Assembly: GCF_029872055.1 (NCBI RefSeq)
Contig: NZ_JARXNQ010000004.1
Span: 101,461-165,460, forward strand
Direction: 5' to 3'
Source of the DNA: Sulfurimonas sp. C5
Lineage (GTDB): Bacteria > Campylobacterota > Campylobacteria > Campylobacterales > Sulfurimonadaceae
DNA: 64,000 nucleotides
Positions 54,749 through 62,577 of this stretch are shown piece by piece (position 1 is the first letter of the stretch; each line of letters starts with the position of its first letter). Below the pieces are notes generated by a model. That model made no database searches. It had not been told where the DNA came from and worked only from the letters and a program-made list of their open reading frames with translations. The position numbers and the translations under genes are program-made.

Positions 54749-55569
54749 ACGTCATCCTTTCCTGCTTTATACCAAGGGAAAAGCTTATAAGTTATCTTCT
54801 TTAACAGATAATCAAAGAAAAATGCTAAGAATGTAATCCATGCTACATACGGCAAAATAACATCCATTGACATATAACGGCGTACTAAAAAGATACGGTA
54901 TCCAAGACCTTCAGTTGCAGAGATTGCTTCTGCAGAGATAAGGAATATCCATGCAGTTCCTAGCGTCAAACGCACCGAATCAAGAAGTCTTGGAAATATC
55001 TGCGGTAATATGACACGAACAACAATACTCCAAGATGAACCGCCTAAAGTCTGAGCTTTGATAAGCTGTTCAGCCGGAATTTCCGATACACGTTGCTGTA
55101 AATCACGTACAAGCAGTGGTGTCACACCGATGACTATCAATGCAACTTTTGCTATCTCTCCCATACCGAAAACAATAAATAAAATCGGTAATATCGCCAT
55201 TGGCGGCACCATCGAAAAAGCTGCCACAAACGGTGAAAATCCTGCTCTAACAAAGGGAATAAATCCTAAAGGAATACCGATAAGAATTGCCAAGACAGCA
55301 CTTATGAGGATCCCGAGCCCAAGACGTTGTAGTGAAGCGGCAGTGTCTTCTACAAAGAGAAGTTCACCTGTTCGCTTACTTGGTGTAAAAGCCATTCTAT
55401 CAATAGCTTCTGAAAAGCTTGCCATTGAAGGCAAAAGCTTATCATTTGGGTTCTCTGCTAAACGCAGGTCGGATGCCACGATATAGAACAGTCCGGCAAT
55501 TATAAACGGCAATAATCCTAAAAGAAGTGCCGTAGTTTTTGACGGCTTAAGGTTCATAAATCGTTTCAT
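54745..55569 (-). CDS. ABC transporter permease (guanidine uptake)
   Basis: 274 residues, about six TM segments, with the EAA coupling loop in EQLIKAQTLGGSSWSIVVRVILPQ. Same TauC/SsuC subfamily as the ATPase. A periplasmic insertion of about 50 residues after TM1 (LAENPNDKLLPSMASFSEA) is typical of this urea-carboxylase-linked permease group. It starts 10 bases after the binding-protein gene. Confidence 0.93.
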   Translation of the reverse strand: MKRFMNLKPSKTTALLLGLLPFIIAGLFYIVASDLRLAENPNDKLLPSMASFSEAIDRMAFTPSKRTGELLFVEDTAASLQRLGLGILISAVLAILIGIPLGFIPFVRAGFSPFVAAFSMVPPMAILPILFIVFGMGEIAKVALIVIGVTPLLVRDLQQRVSEIPAEQLIKAQTLGGSSWSIVVRVILPQIFPRLLDSVRLTLGTAWIFLISAEAISATEGLGYRIFLVRRYMSMDVILPYVAWITFLAFFFDYLLKKITYKLFPWYKAGKDDV

Positions 55570-55578
55570 GTGAATACC

Positions 55579-56646
55579 TTACAGTTTCCCTTCTGCAGCC
55601 ATTTTTACATAAGTATCTGTGAAACGTAATTTAATGTTGCTTGGGTCACCGAATGTTTTTCCGTTAGGAAACTCCATACCGATGAATTCTGCATTTGGTG
55701 CACCTTCTCCAAGAATACCGTGTTCAAATGAGAACTCACTCACTTTTTTCATTGTATTTGGTAATGCATCGCTGTCTGCAAACTCTACAGCTTCACTTGC
55801 ATCGTAAAACATTTTTGTAGAGTTCAATTGACTTTTATATCCTGCCAGATCTGTACCCGATGCTTCAGCCATAAAAGTTAACGCTTTCGTATCACCTTTT
55901 TTCATAAGAGCCATAACTTCAAACCATGCACCTGTTAAAGCTTTTGCTAACTTTGGATTATCTTTTAATGTTTCAGAGTTTACAACTAGCATATCGATGA
56001 TTTCACCCGGAATTTTGCTTGAATCAAATACAAGGTTTGCATCTTTTTTGCTCATAATCTCACTTAACTGAGGATTCCAAGTCACTAATGATGTTACATC
56101 TGCAGATGAATAAGCTGCAACGATATCTGCATCAGATGTATTTACAACTTTAACATCACGCTCACTCATTCCAATACTCTCTAAACCACGTGCTAAAAGG
56201 TAATGAGAAACAGAAAGTTCAACAAGGTTTACATTTTGACCTTTAATGTCAGCTAAACTCTTTTTCCCTTTAAGGATGATTCCGTCATTTCCATTTGAAA
56301 AGTCACCCATAATTACTGCTGTCGAATCAACTCCTCCTGCAGCTGGAATAGTTAAAGCATCCATATTTGTCATAAGACAACCGTCAAATTTTCCGTTAGT
56401 ATATTGATTGATTGATTCTATATAATCGTTTACTTGTACAAGTTCAATTTCGATACCGTATTTTTTAGCCCATTTGTCAACAATGCCTTTTTGCTGAGCA
56501 TAATCCCATGGCATCCAACCGACATAAATAGTCCACGAAACTGTAAACTTGTTCTTTACTTCTGCCATAAGCGATGATGCACCTAGCCCCATTACAAGTG
56601 TTGCGGCAACTAATAGTTTTGATGTAGATTTAAAGAAAGGCTTCAT
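55579..56646 (-). CDS. ABC transporter substrate-binding protein (guanidine uptake)
   Basis: 355 residues with a signal peptide (MGLGASSLMAEV, cleavage at about 29). NMT1/SsuA-like binding fold: FTVSWTIYVGWMPWDYAQQ, KFDGCLMTNMDAL, GDFSNGNDGIILKG. First gene of the main guanidine operon, directly under guanidine-I riboswitch 1. CAGGAG precedes the ATG. The Trp/Tyr/Asp-rich N-terminal segment could form a cation-binding pocket suited to guanidinium, but that is a guess. Confidence 0.92.
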   Translation of the reverse strand: MKPFFKSTSKLLVAATLVMGLGASSLMAEVKNKFTVSWTIYVGWMPWDYAQQKGIVDKWAKKYGIEIELVQVNDYIESINQYTNGKFDGCLMTNMDALTIPAAGGVDSTAVIMGDFSNGNDGIILKGKKSLADIKGQNVNLVELSVSHYLLARGLESIGMSERDVKVVNTSDADIVAAYSSADVTSLVTWNPQLSEIMSKKDANLVFDSSKIPGEIIDMLVVNSETLKDNPKLAKALTGAWFEVMALMKKGDTKALTFMAEASGTDLAGYKSQLNSTKMFYDASEAVEFADSDALPNTMKKVSEFSFEHGILGEGAPNAEFIGMEFPNGKTFGDPSNIKLRFTDTYVKMAAEGKL

Positions 56647-56657
56647 TAGAGACTCCT

Positions 56658-56810
56658 GAATAAATTTAAATTAAACACGGCAAGAGGTTTCAAACCTCCC
56701 GGGCTTTTATCCCTCCGTGTAACTTCTATTATTCGAGAAGCCGATAACTCTCGGACCAGTCACAAAGTAATTTGCCGGAACCCTAGTCATCTGTTGTTTG
56801 GTTAAGGTCT
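56658..56810 (-). promoter_or_regulatory. Guanidine-I (ykkC subtype 1) riboswitch 1, ABC operon leader
   Basis: Aptamer about 56692-56810 on the minus strand with the class signatures in order: CTAGGGTTCCG (56776-56786), ACTGGTCCGAGAG, ACACGGAGGGATAAAAGCCC and GGGAGG. P1 is AGACCT (56805-56810) with AGGTTT (56692-56697). Expression platform: the aptamer's ACACGG (56715-56720) can instead pair with CCGTGT (56675-56680) around a GAGGTTT/AAACCTC stem, followed by TTTAATTT. This looks like a terminator that competes with the aptamer, so guanidine should switch transcription on. It lies 12 bases before the binding-protein gene's start region. Confidence 0.95.
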
Positions 56811-56840
56811 TTCAACCTCATGTCATGTTTTCTACAGATA

Positions 56841-56846
56841 ATTGTA
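56841..56846 (-). promoter_or_regulatory. Extended -10 box for riboswitch 1 transcript
   Basis: TGGTACAAT on the minus strand (extended -10), about 30 bases upstream of P1. An AAAACATGACATGAG stretch just downstream is repeated almost exactly in the second guanidine-I leader. Confidence 0.45.
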
Positions 56847-56877
56847 CCAGAAACGGTTCATTCGTGCACCAGCAATA

Positions 56878-56894
56878 TGATTAAATTTTAATCA
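56878..56894. promoter_or_regulatory. 17-bp palindrome upstream of riboswitch 1
   Basis: TGATTAAA-T-TTTAATCA, a perfect 8-1-8 inverted repeat, 31 bases upstream of the -10 box. An identical copy precedes the second guanidine-I riboswitch (58549-58565). Probable binding site of a transcription factor. Confidence 0.6.
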
Positions 56895-56944
56895 ATTATA
56901 AAAAATATTGAAAATTTATTTTTTGATGATTTTTGAGAGTAGTA

Positions 56945-56969
56945 AAGCCCTCTTATAGAAAGAGGGCTT
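56945..56969 (-). terminator. Terminator downstream of porin gene
   Basis: Perfect 10-bp stem AAGCCCTCTT/AAGAGGGCTT with a 5-nt loop, about 65 bases past the porin stop. No strong U-run follows. It likely separates the porin unit from the ABC operon promoter. Confidence 0.6.
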
Positions 56970-56994
56970 ATGAGATATTTGCTTTAAAGGAGAA

Positions 56995-57015
56995 GCTTTC
57001 TCGGACTGAGAAAGC
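56995..57015 (-). terminator. Second hairpin after porin stop
   Basis: GCTTTCTC/GAGAAAGC 8-bp stem with a 5-nt loop, about 20 bases past the porin stop. It may stabilise the porin mRNA 3' end. Confidence 0.45.
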
Positions 57016-57033
57016 CTAGAAATTGAAATTTGA

Positions 57034-58302
57034 TTAGAAATTGTAAGTTAAATACGCTTGGAACGAAGTTAGATCTTCCATATCTCCAGTTGAAGTTCCA
57101 CCTTTATAACCGAACATATCATGAATAAGTGCAAAAGTTGTGTCTAATGGACCAAAAGATTTACTAGCAGTAAAAGCAATTTCATCTACACTATCGTTAG
57201 TACCGAAAGTAATCCCTTTAGGCTTGATATCACAAGTATAGTAACCTAAGAAAAGATCAATGTCTGCTACCGTTGTTTCTGCAGAAATAGCGATAGTATC
57301 AGCACCTGTTTGACTTACAGTACCATACCACCACCACATTTCAGTATACAGTTGAGATTGAGCACCTGATGATTGTCCACGAGTTGCAAGGTTAGATACA
57401 CCAAATGTTCCTTCGTTATCTACAGAAGAATAAGCAACTTTAACAGTACCTAAATCTTTCATTGAATAACCAAGCATTAAACCGTATGCAGAGTCATTTT
57501 TAGAACCTGAAGCTTCAGGGTTAATATTTACATATTGAGCACCAGCAAGGATACCGTCCATTTCTAGATCAGCTTGTAACCAGTATGCTTCAGCAAGATG
57601 TGTAACATTATAGTACCATGCTTTTGCCGTTAAAGGAGCAAAAGAGTTATTGATAATACCTGCTGCATAAGCACCATCAGTACCGAATGTATAGAACTTT
57701 CCATCTACAGATGTAACATTACCGATATTGTTAGCAATGTTATCGTCATCACCCGTACCGTTTGAATTACCAATCCATGCACCGATCACTTGAGTATTTG
57801 GAATATCTTCGTTGATAACTACCGCACCTTCAAAAGTATTTGTAGTGATATTCCATGTTTCTGTAAATGCAAGTGGCGTATCGATTGCTTGACGTCCTAA
57901 TTTTACAGTTGTTTTACCTAGTGTAGCTGCAATCCATGCTTCTGAGAAGAAAGCTGCATTATCTACCTTAGCACCATAAGAACTACCATTAGCAGTTGCA
58001 GTATGAGCACCTGACCATACATTGCTCACAAGATTGTTTTCTAAACCAAGTGTAGAAACTCCCTGAAATTCTACACCTGCAGAGATACCTGTAGTAAGAT
58101 CTGCTGTAGCACCAAGAGTTACACCAAGATCAGCATAACTTGCATCTTTATCAAACATCTTTTGATTTGGTGCATTTTTTACAGTTGTAGCATCAGAACC
58201 ATAGAAAAGGCTTGCACTACCATTAACGTTGATATTATCTATAGCATATAAATTTGCTCCTAAAATTAATGCTGCCGCTAAACTTATTTTATTTACTTTC
58301 AT
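57034..58302 (-). CDS. Outer-membrane porin under guanidine-I riboswitch control
   Basis: 422 residues: a signal peptide (KISLAAALILGANLYA, about 1-21), then many alternating beta-strands and a C-terminal FQAYLTYNF, fitting a 16-18-strand Campylobacterota porin (OprD-like size). I start at the ATG at 58302 with GAGGAGA 5 nt upstream; the frame is open six codons further. It has its own guanidine-I riboswitch and lies directly upstream of the guanidine ABC operon on the same strand. I infer an outer-membrane route for guanidinium. The strands are rich in Asp, consistent with cation selectivity but not proof. Confidence 0.85.
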   Translation of the reverse strand: MKVNKISLAAALILGANLYAIDNINVNGSASLFYGSDATTVKNAPNQKMFDKDASYADLGVTLGATADLTTGISAGVEFQGVSTLGLENNLVSNVWSGAHTATANGSSYGAKVDNAAFFSEAWIAATLGKTTVKLGRQAIDTPLAFTETWNITTNTFEGAVVINEDIPNTQVIGAWIGNSNGTGDDDNIANNIGNVTSVDGKFYTFGTDGAYAAGIINNSFAPLTAKAWYYNVTHLAEAYWLQADLEMDGILAGAQYVNINPEASGSKNDSAYGLMLGYSMKDLGTVKVAYSSVDNEGTFGVSNLATRGQSSGAQSQLYTEMWWWYGTVSQTGADTIAISAETTVADIDLFLGYYTCDIKPKGITFGTNDSVDEIAFTASKSFGPLDTTFALIHDMFGYKGGTSTGDMEDLTSFQAYLTYNF

Positions 58303-58320
58303 CTTGTCTCCTCGACTCAT

Positions 58321-58455
58321 AAAAAATTTTTAAAACACTGCAAGAGATTTTTAGTCTCCCGGGCTTTTATCCCTCCGTGTAACCTTATTTAATTAAGGTC
58401 GATAACTCTCGGTCCAGTCACAAAAATTTGTCGGAACCCTAGTAATCTATTAATT
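58321..58455 (-). promoter_or_regulatory. Guanidine-I (ykkC subtype 1) riboswitch 2, porin leader
   Basis: CTAGGGTTCCG (to 58442), ACTGGACCGAGAG (one base differs from copy 1), ACACGGAGGGATAAAAGCCC and GGGAGA. The two variable stems differ from copy 1 but still pair (ACAAA/TTTGT and ACCTTA/TAAGGT versus CAAA/TTTG and CTTCT/AGAAG), i.e. covariation supporting a functional RNA. Platform: ACACGG (58375-58380) can pair with CAGTGT (58335-58340, one mismatch), then TTTTAAAAATTTTTT, a good terminator. Ends 20 bases before the porin start. Confidence 0.94.
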
Positions 58456-58518
58456 TATAAAGCTAAAAAAATATAATAACCTTATATCTCAAGTCATGTT
58501 TTGTAATTAGCATGATAT

Positions 58519-58524
58519 AGTATA
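58519..58524 (-). promoter_or_regulatory. Putative -10 box for porin transcript
   Basis: TATACT on the minus strand, in the position aligned with the riboswitch 1 promoter and followed by AAAACATGACTTGAG, nearly identical to the copy at riboswitch 1. Confidence 0.35.
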
Positions 58525-58548
58525 TAGATAGTTAATCATTCATAAAAA

Positions 58549-58565
58549 TGATTAAATTTTAATCA
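58549..58565. promoter_or_regulatory. 17-bp palindrome upstream of riboswitch 2
   Basis: Same TGATTAAA-T-TTTAATCA sequence as at 56878-56894, 24 bases upstream of the -10 box. The remaining intergenic bases to 58780 are AT-rich, with nothing else I can support. Confidence 0.6.
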
Positions 58566-58780
58566 ACACTCTCTTTTAACTATCAAAATATTGTGATGAT
58601 AAACTAGTAATATATCTCCTAACTACGTAGTATCAATGCCTAAATAAATATCTTTTATATATTATGTAAACTTTTCAGCTTATTCCTAATTATGAAACTG
58701 ATCAGTGAATATCAGTAATAAATTTCATTGGTATATATTATGTATGTATCTTTTTAAGAATATAAGAAAGGAGATCGATA

Positions 58781-59284
58781 ATGCAAACACAATGGATCAT
58801 CTATAATAGTGCTTTAGGGATTCGTGACTTTGTAACTATTGGTCATGTTGAATCTTCTCACAATGGTCACCAAGCTTGGCTTGAAGAACCCTATGAGATG
58901 GTAGGTCCTTTTGATCTAGAAGAACTTGAAAGAAGCGGTGAAATCAATTTTGCCGCATGTCAGGTAATCTCTATGCAAATATGGCATGAAAAACGACAAA
59001 AGTTTTTAGAAGCAGCTTTGAAAAAACAGCAAGAGCTCTATGAAGAGATCAATATATACAATCGCAGTAGACAAAGAAGTTTTGGTAGTTTTGAAAAAAG
59101 AGATGAAAAAGAGATGAGAATACTGTTGGAACTTCCTTTAACAGGAAAACTTGAGACGTCACAAATCAAATCTGCATATCGTCGTCTTGCAAAACAGAAA
59201 CATCCTGATCACGGTGGTAGTCATCAAGAGTTTATCCATCTTACAAACGCTCGTGACCTCTTACTCAAATGGAATCTAGTTTAA
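58781..59284 (+). CDS. J-domain protein with C-terminal J domain
   Basis: 167 residues. The C-terminal 60 residues are a J domain (LTGKLETSQIKSAYRRLAKQ, then the invariant HPD in KHPDHGG, and FIHLTNARDLLLKW), which stimulates Hsp70 ATPase. The N-terminal 100 residues (MQTQWIIYNSALGIRDFV onward) are not recognised and hold a Glu-rich helix. Placing the J domain at the C-terminus is unlike DnaJ and suggests a targeted cochaperone. AAAGGAGA precedes the ATG. Confidence 0.82.
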   Translation: MQTQWIIYNSALGIRDFVTIGHVESSHNGHQAWLEEPYEMVGPFDLEELERSGEINFAACQVISMQIWHEKRQKFLEAALKKQQELYEEINIYNRSRQRSFGSFEKRDEKEMRILLELPLTGKLETSQIKSAYRRLAKQKHPDHGGSHQEFIHLTNARDLLLKWNLV

Positions 59285-59330
59285 GATATAATATTTAACA
59301 CTAACTTATTAAATAAGGTCAGGATACGTC

Positions 59331-59696
59331 ATGAAAAAAGAGTATAAAGAGAGTTCTATAGGGAAATTTTTAAGCACTGTTATCATAGTTCCTCTAGTGG
59401 GCGGTTTACTACTATGGACATGGATCGGAGCTATTGTAGTCTCCGTAGGTTATTTACATTCAAAAATTATGCAGTATCAATTTTCAGCTTTCATTTATAA
59501 AGAAATTTATGAGCTTGTTACCTTCTACACCGATAATCCGAGATTTATAACAATAGTACTTACATTAACTGTTTTAACGCTGCTATTTAGTATATGTGTA
59601 GTTTTTATATCATATCTTATCAAGAGTATCTACAATCTGTTTACAGTTTTCAATAAAAAAGAGTCTTTAGAAGAAAAAGAAAACACAAATGAATAG
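59331..59696 (+). CDS. Small membrane protein, unknown
   Basis: 121 residues with two strong TM segments (about 12-35 and 72-97) and a charged C-terminus. No family recognised. It overlaps the start of the next (bicupin) gene by 8 bases, so the two are translationally coupled and may work together. Confidence 0.65.
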   Translation: MKKEYKESSIGKFLSTVIIVPLVGGLLLWTWIGAIVVSVGYLHSKIMQYQFSAFIYKEIYELVTFYTDNPRFITIVLTLTVLTLLFSICVVFISYLIKSIYNLFTVFNKKESLEEKENTNE

Positions 59697-60303
59697 TGAC
59701 TACGATAAACGGGCTTTAATTAATACAGCAACTATAGAATGGGAAAAAACCGAACAAAAAGGTATTTTCAAAAAAACACTCTCTTTCAATATGGAAGAAG
59801 AGACAGCTTTAGTTAAAATGGAAGAGTACTCGAAAGTAAATGAAAATTCTCAAATCAACAATGTAGAAATATTTGTTTTAGAGGGAACTTACATTAATGA
59901 ATTTGGAAAGTTTGGTAAAGGGAGCTATTTACATCTGCCAAAAGAAGATGAATCTTTTGTCAACACTACAACAGGATGTACAATCTTTAGAAAAACCAAT
60001 TACTCTAAAAATGATCAACAAATCATCATTGACACATCTGCTTCTGAATGGCTGCCCGGACAAGGAAATTTAGAAGTACTCCCGCTAGATATCCAAACAG
60101 CCTTAGTAAAATGGCCTAAAAATGAAAGATTTATCCCTCATAAACATTGGGGTGGAGAGGAAATTTTTGTCTTACAAGGCACTTTTATGGATGAACATGG
60201 AAAATATCCAGAGGGTTCCTGGATAAGAAGCCCCCATTTAAGTGAACACTACCCTTATGTAGATGAAGAAACTATAATTTTTGTTAAAACGGGGCACTTG
60301 TAA
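59689..60303 (+). CDS. Double-cupin protein (ChrR-type cupin)
   Basis: 204 residues made of two cupin repeats with matching cores (IFVLEGTYINEFGKFGKGSY and IFVLQGTFMDEHGKYPEGSW). Repeat 2 keeps metal ligands (PHKHWGGEE and a later His in SPHLSEH). Repeat 1 has lost the His pair. This pattern is seen in ChrR-like anti-sigma cupin domains and in small dioxygenase-like cupins. No sigma factor is adjacent, so the role is open. Confidence 0.78.
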   Translation: MNSDYDKRALINTATIEWEKTEQKGIFKKTLSFNMEEETALVKMEEYSKVNENSQINNVEIFVLEGTYINEFGKFGKGSYLHLPKEDESFVNTTTGCTIFRKTNYSKNDQQIIIDTSASEWLPGQGNLEVLPLDIQTALVKWPKNERFIPHKHWGGEEIFVLQGTFMDEHGKYPEGSWIRSPHLSEHYPYVDEETIIFVKTGHL

Positions 60304-60314
60304 TTTAGAAGTTT

Positions 60315-60704
60315 TTACTCACTAAAATTAGCAAATGCACCTTCAACACTGAGAACACTTTTGTATTTTGTATTTGTAAGTCTTACTTTTTTTGTGTTTA
60401 GATCACAAACTGCTATACGAAAGCTTGAACCCATATACGGTTCAACAATGCAGATGATCTTCTCTCCTATTTGACGTGTTGCATGAATATTCCCTTGAAG
60501 TGTCGGAAAAAAGTATTGTGGATAACTTAAAGGTGTAATTTCAATGATCTCTACGCTGTTTCTTTTTCTTAGGCTCTCTGCCAGTACCTCAGCATCTTCA
60601 AAAGTCTCACACTGAACACACCAGTCATCAAATTTTTTATTAAAATGTTTAAGATCTTCATCTAAAAAACCACCTGCCGGTGATTGTAAAGCGAATATAC
60701 TCAT
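60315..60704 (-). CDS. Conserved hypothetical protein, 129 aa
   Basis: Not recognised. Mixed alpha/beta, soluble, with WCVQCETFEDAEVLAESL near the N-terminus (a CxxC pair) and SSFRIAVCDLNTKKV later. It lies 10 bases downstream of the YwbE-family gene on the same strand. Confidence 0.6.
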   Translation of the reverse strand: MSIFALQSPAGGFLDEDLKHFNKKFDDWCVQCETFEDAEVLAESLRKRNSVEIIEITPLSYPQYFFPTLQGNIHATRQIGEKIICIVEPYMGSSFRIAVCDLNTKKVRLTNTKYKSVLSVEGAFANFSE

Positions 60705-60714
60705 TATTTACAAC

Positions 60715-60915
60715 CTAATCTATTGAATGTATTACTTTGACTCTTCCAATATCCCCACTGGTTAATCTGACTTTGATACCGTGAGGATGTATTGCAGAAT
60801 TTGTAAGGATATCTTTTACGATCCCTTCCGTTAATTTACCACTTCTTTGGTCCTGCTTTAAAACTATACTGACCTTAGAACCTGGTTTTATATCTGCTCT
60901 TCTTTTCCCATCCAT
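60715..60915 (-). CDS. YwbE family protein (DUF2196)
   Basis: 66 residues: ADIKPGSKVSIVLKQDQRSG, LTEGIVKDILTNSAIHPHGI and VRLTSGDIGRVKVI are the features of this small conserved family. The biochemical function is unknown. It starts 2 bases after the stop of the upstream gene, so it is likely translated by coupling. Confidence 0.88.
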   Translation of the reverse strand: MDGKRRADIKPGSKVSIVLKQDQRSGKLTEGIVKDILTNSAIHPHGIKVRLTSGDIGRVKVIHSID

Positions 60916-60917
60916 TC

Positions 60918-61763
60918 TTATTTATCACCATCTTTTTTTGAAGCTTTTATCTGAAATGTACGTGGCTTTCTCTTCGGTTCTGTAACTTTATTGTCGGAAT
61001 TACGGTCGTTCTTCTTGTTGTCACTGTCACGCTTTTTGTCAAACGGTTTTCTATTTTTATACTCACTCTCAGAACCTTCTTTTCTATCATACTTTTTCTT
61101 ATCGCTAAAAGGCTTTCTGCTACTTTTCTCATCCGTGGCTTTTTTGTCATGGTTGAATTTGTGCTTTTTTCCCGATTGAGTACGGCGAGACTGATACTCT
61201 GCACGTTCTTCTTCAGTACGGACTGTTCCGTCTTTATGATGATTACGCTGACGACGTTTATCAGGATCTGCAGGTTTGCCAAATTTTTTCTTTTCATGGC
61301 GTTGTTTTTGATTATATTCCGAGCGGTTTTTGGAAGGACGGTCATTTTGCTTTGGAAACTCTTTTTGAACAGTTTTAACTGGTTCAAAGCCCTCTAAATA
61401 TTTTTGCGGGATAGTACGACCTAACAAGGTTTCGATCTGGTAAAGCAGTTGTGATTCTTCTTGAAGCAGCAGCCCAATTGAAAGCTCTTTGGCACATGAC
61501 AAACGCTTAATGTATTGTGAAGCTTTTGCAGGAAGATCAGCATGAATGACAAGATCGAATTGTTGTGCATCTATTTCATCATCGGTCATGACGGTAATGT
61601 TTTCAGCACTTTCGAGCGAGAGATTTTCCTTATGTGAAACGGCAATAAGAATAGACTTATCGGCATAATGAGAAATGAGCTGTGTCAACATTTCTTGCTT
61701 GCGTGCAGGTTCACAATGGTATAGCCAGTGATTGTTGCGCTTGATGGTAATAGAAGATAACAT
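60918..61763 (-). CDS. Degenerate DEAD-box RecA2-like domain with long basic tail
   Basis: 281 residues. About 1-145 follow the second RecA domain of DEAD-box RNA helicases: KSILIAVSHKENL (motif IV region), MTDDEIDAQQFDLVIHADLP (motif V region), YIKRLSCAKELSIGLLL where motif VI would be, then LLGRTIPQKYLEGFEP as in RhlE-type proteins. The RecA1/ATP-binding domain is absent, and motif VI has lost its arginines. Residues 146-281 are Lys/Arg/Asp/Gln-rich low complexity. A non-catalytic RNA-binding role is inferred. ATG at 61763 chosen, AAGGA upstream. Confidence 0.7.
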   Translation of the reverse strand: MLSSITIKRNNHWLYHCEPARKQEMLTQLISHYADKSILIAVSHKENLSLESAENITVMTDDEIDAQQFDLVIHADLPAKASQYIKRLSCAKELSIGLLLQEESQLLYQIETLLGRTIPQKYLEGFEPVKTVQKEFPKQNDRPSKNRSEYNQKQRHEKKKFGKPADPDKRRQRNHHKDGTVRTEEERAEYQSRRTQSGKKHKFNHDKKATDEKSSRKPFSDKKKYDRKEGSESEYKNRKPFDKKRDSDNKKNDRNSDNKVTEPKRKPRTFQIKASKKDGDK

Positions 61764-61938
61764 AGATGTCCTTAAAAAAATATCTCGGGCAGATACAAAC
61801 GAGTATGGAATTATAGCTGGATTCTCATGAAACAACCGTAAAACGACTTATGCCACAACCTATAAATTTTAGCTAATTCAATTTTTGAATAATTATTATA
61901 TAATCTATACAGACACGTACAAGGAGATCTAAAGTCAC

Positions 61939-62565
61939 ATGAATATTATCCGTCTTCTCTTTTTTCCCTTAGTACTTTTAATAATACTGATGATCTTTGT
62001 AAAAAACGGAGATGATACAGATAAACAACCTTTATCAAAAGAATCGACTATCCTTGCTTTTGGTGACAGCTTGACTGCCGGATACGGAGCATCTAGTGGC
62101 AAAGACTATCCTTCACAACTGCAACGTCTTAGTGGTATAAAGGTGATTAATGCAGGTATATCTGGAGAGGTTTCTGCTGATGGTTTAAAGCGGCTTCCAG
62201 AGTTACTTCAACAATATAAACCTCAAGTCGTCATACTTTGTCACGGAGGTAATGATATATTACGAAAAAAATCGATACATCAGCTACAAGAGAACCTTCG
62301 TCAAATGATAGTTCTAGCTCAAAATAATGGTGCTGAAGTACTACTTGTCGCTGTTCCTAACTTTGGTTTATTAGGCTTGTCTCCACTGTCACTATATGAA
62401 GTTCTTGCAGATGAGTATAAACTTATGTTTGCTGAGGACGTACTCAGTGATGTTTTGGGAAAGAACCAACTCAAAAGTGACACTATCCACCCTAATGATA
62501 AAGGCTATAAAGTTATTGCTGAACGTTTTTATAAGATTTTATCGGATGAAGGACTACTAAAGTAA
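61939..62565 (+). CDS. SGNH/GDSL esterase (TesA-like)
   Basis: 208 residues, an N-terminal membrane or signal segment (about 5-22), then block I ILAFGDSLTAGYGASS (nucleophile Ser), block II Gly in NAGISGEVS, block III GGNDILRK, and block V DTIHPNDKGY (Asp/His). Periplasmic thioesterase/lysophospholipase/arylesterase class. AAGGAGAT precedes the ATG. Confidence 0.9.
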   Translation: MNIIRLLFFPLVLLIILMIFVKNGDDTDKQPLSKESTILAFGDSLTAGYGASSGKDYPSQLQRLSGIKVINAGISGEVSADGLKRLPELLQQYKPQVVILCHGGNDILRKKSIHQLQENLRQMIVLAQNNGAEVLLVAVPNFGLLGLSPLSLYEVLADEYKLMFAEDVLSDVLGKNQLKSDTIHPNDKGYKVIAERFYKILSDEGLLK

Positions 62566-62577
62566 CCCCAGTCTTTC

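Noticed and set aside
56692..58455. A mobile or recently duplicated element creating the two ykkC copies.
   Set aside because: The stems have diverged with compensating changes and the downstream genes are unrelated. No terminal repeats or transposase were found.
60947..61387. A 146-codon frame on the same strand inside the degenerate DEAD-box gene.
   Set aside because: Out-of-frame reading of the low-complexity basic tail, with no family resemblance.
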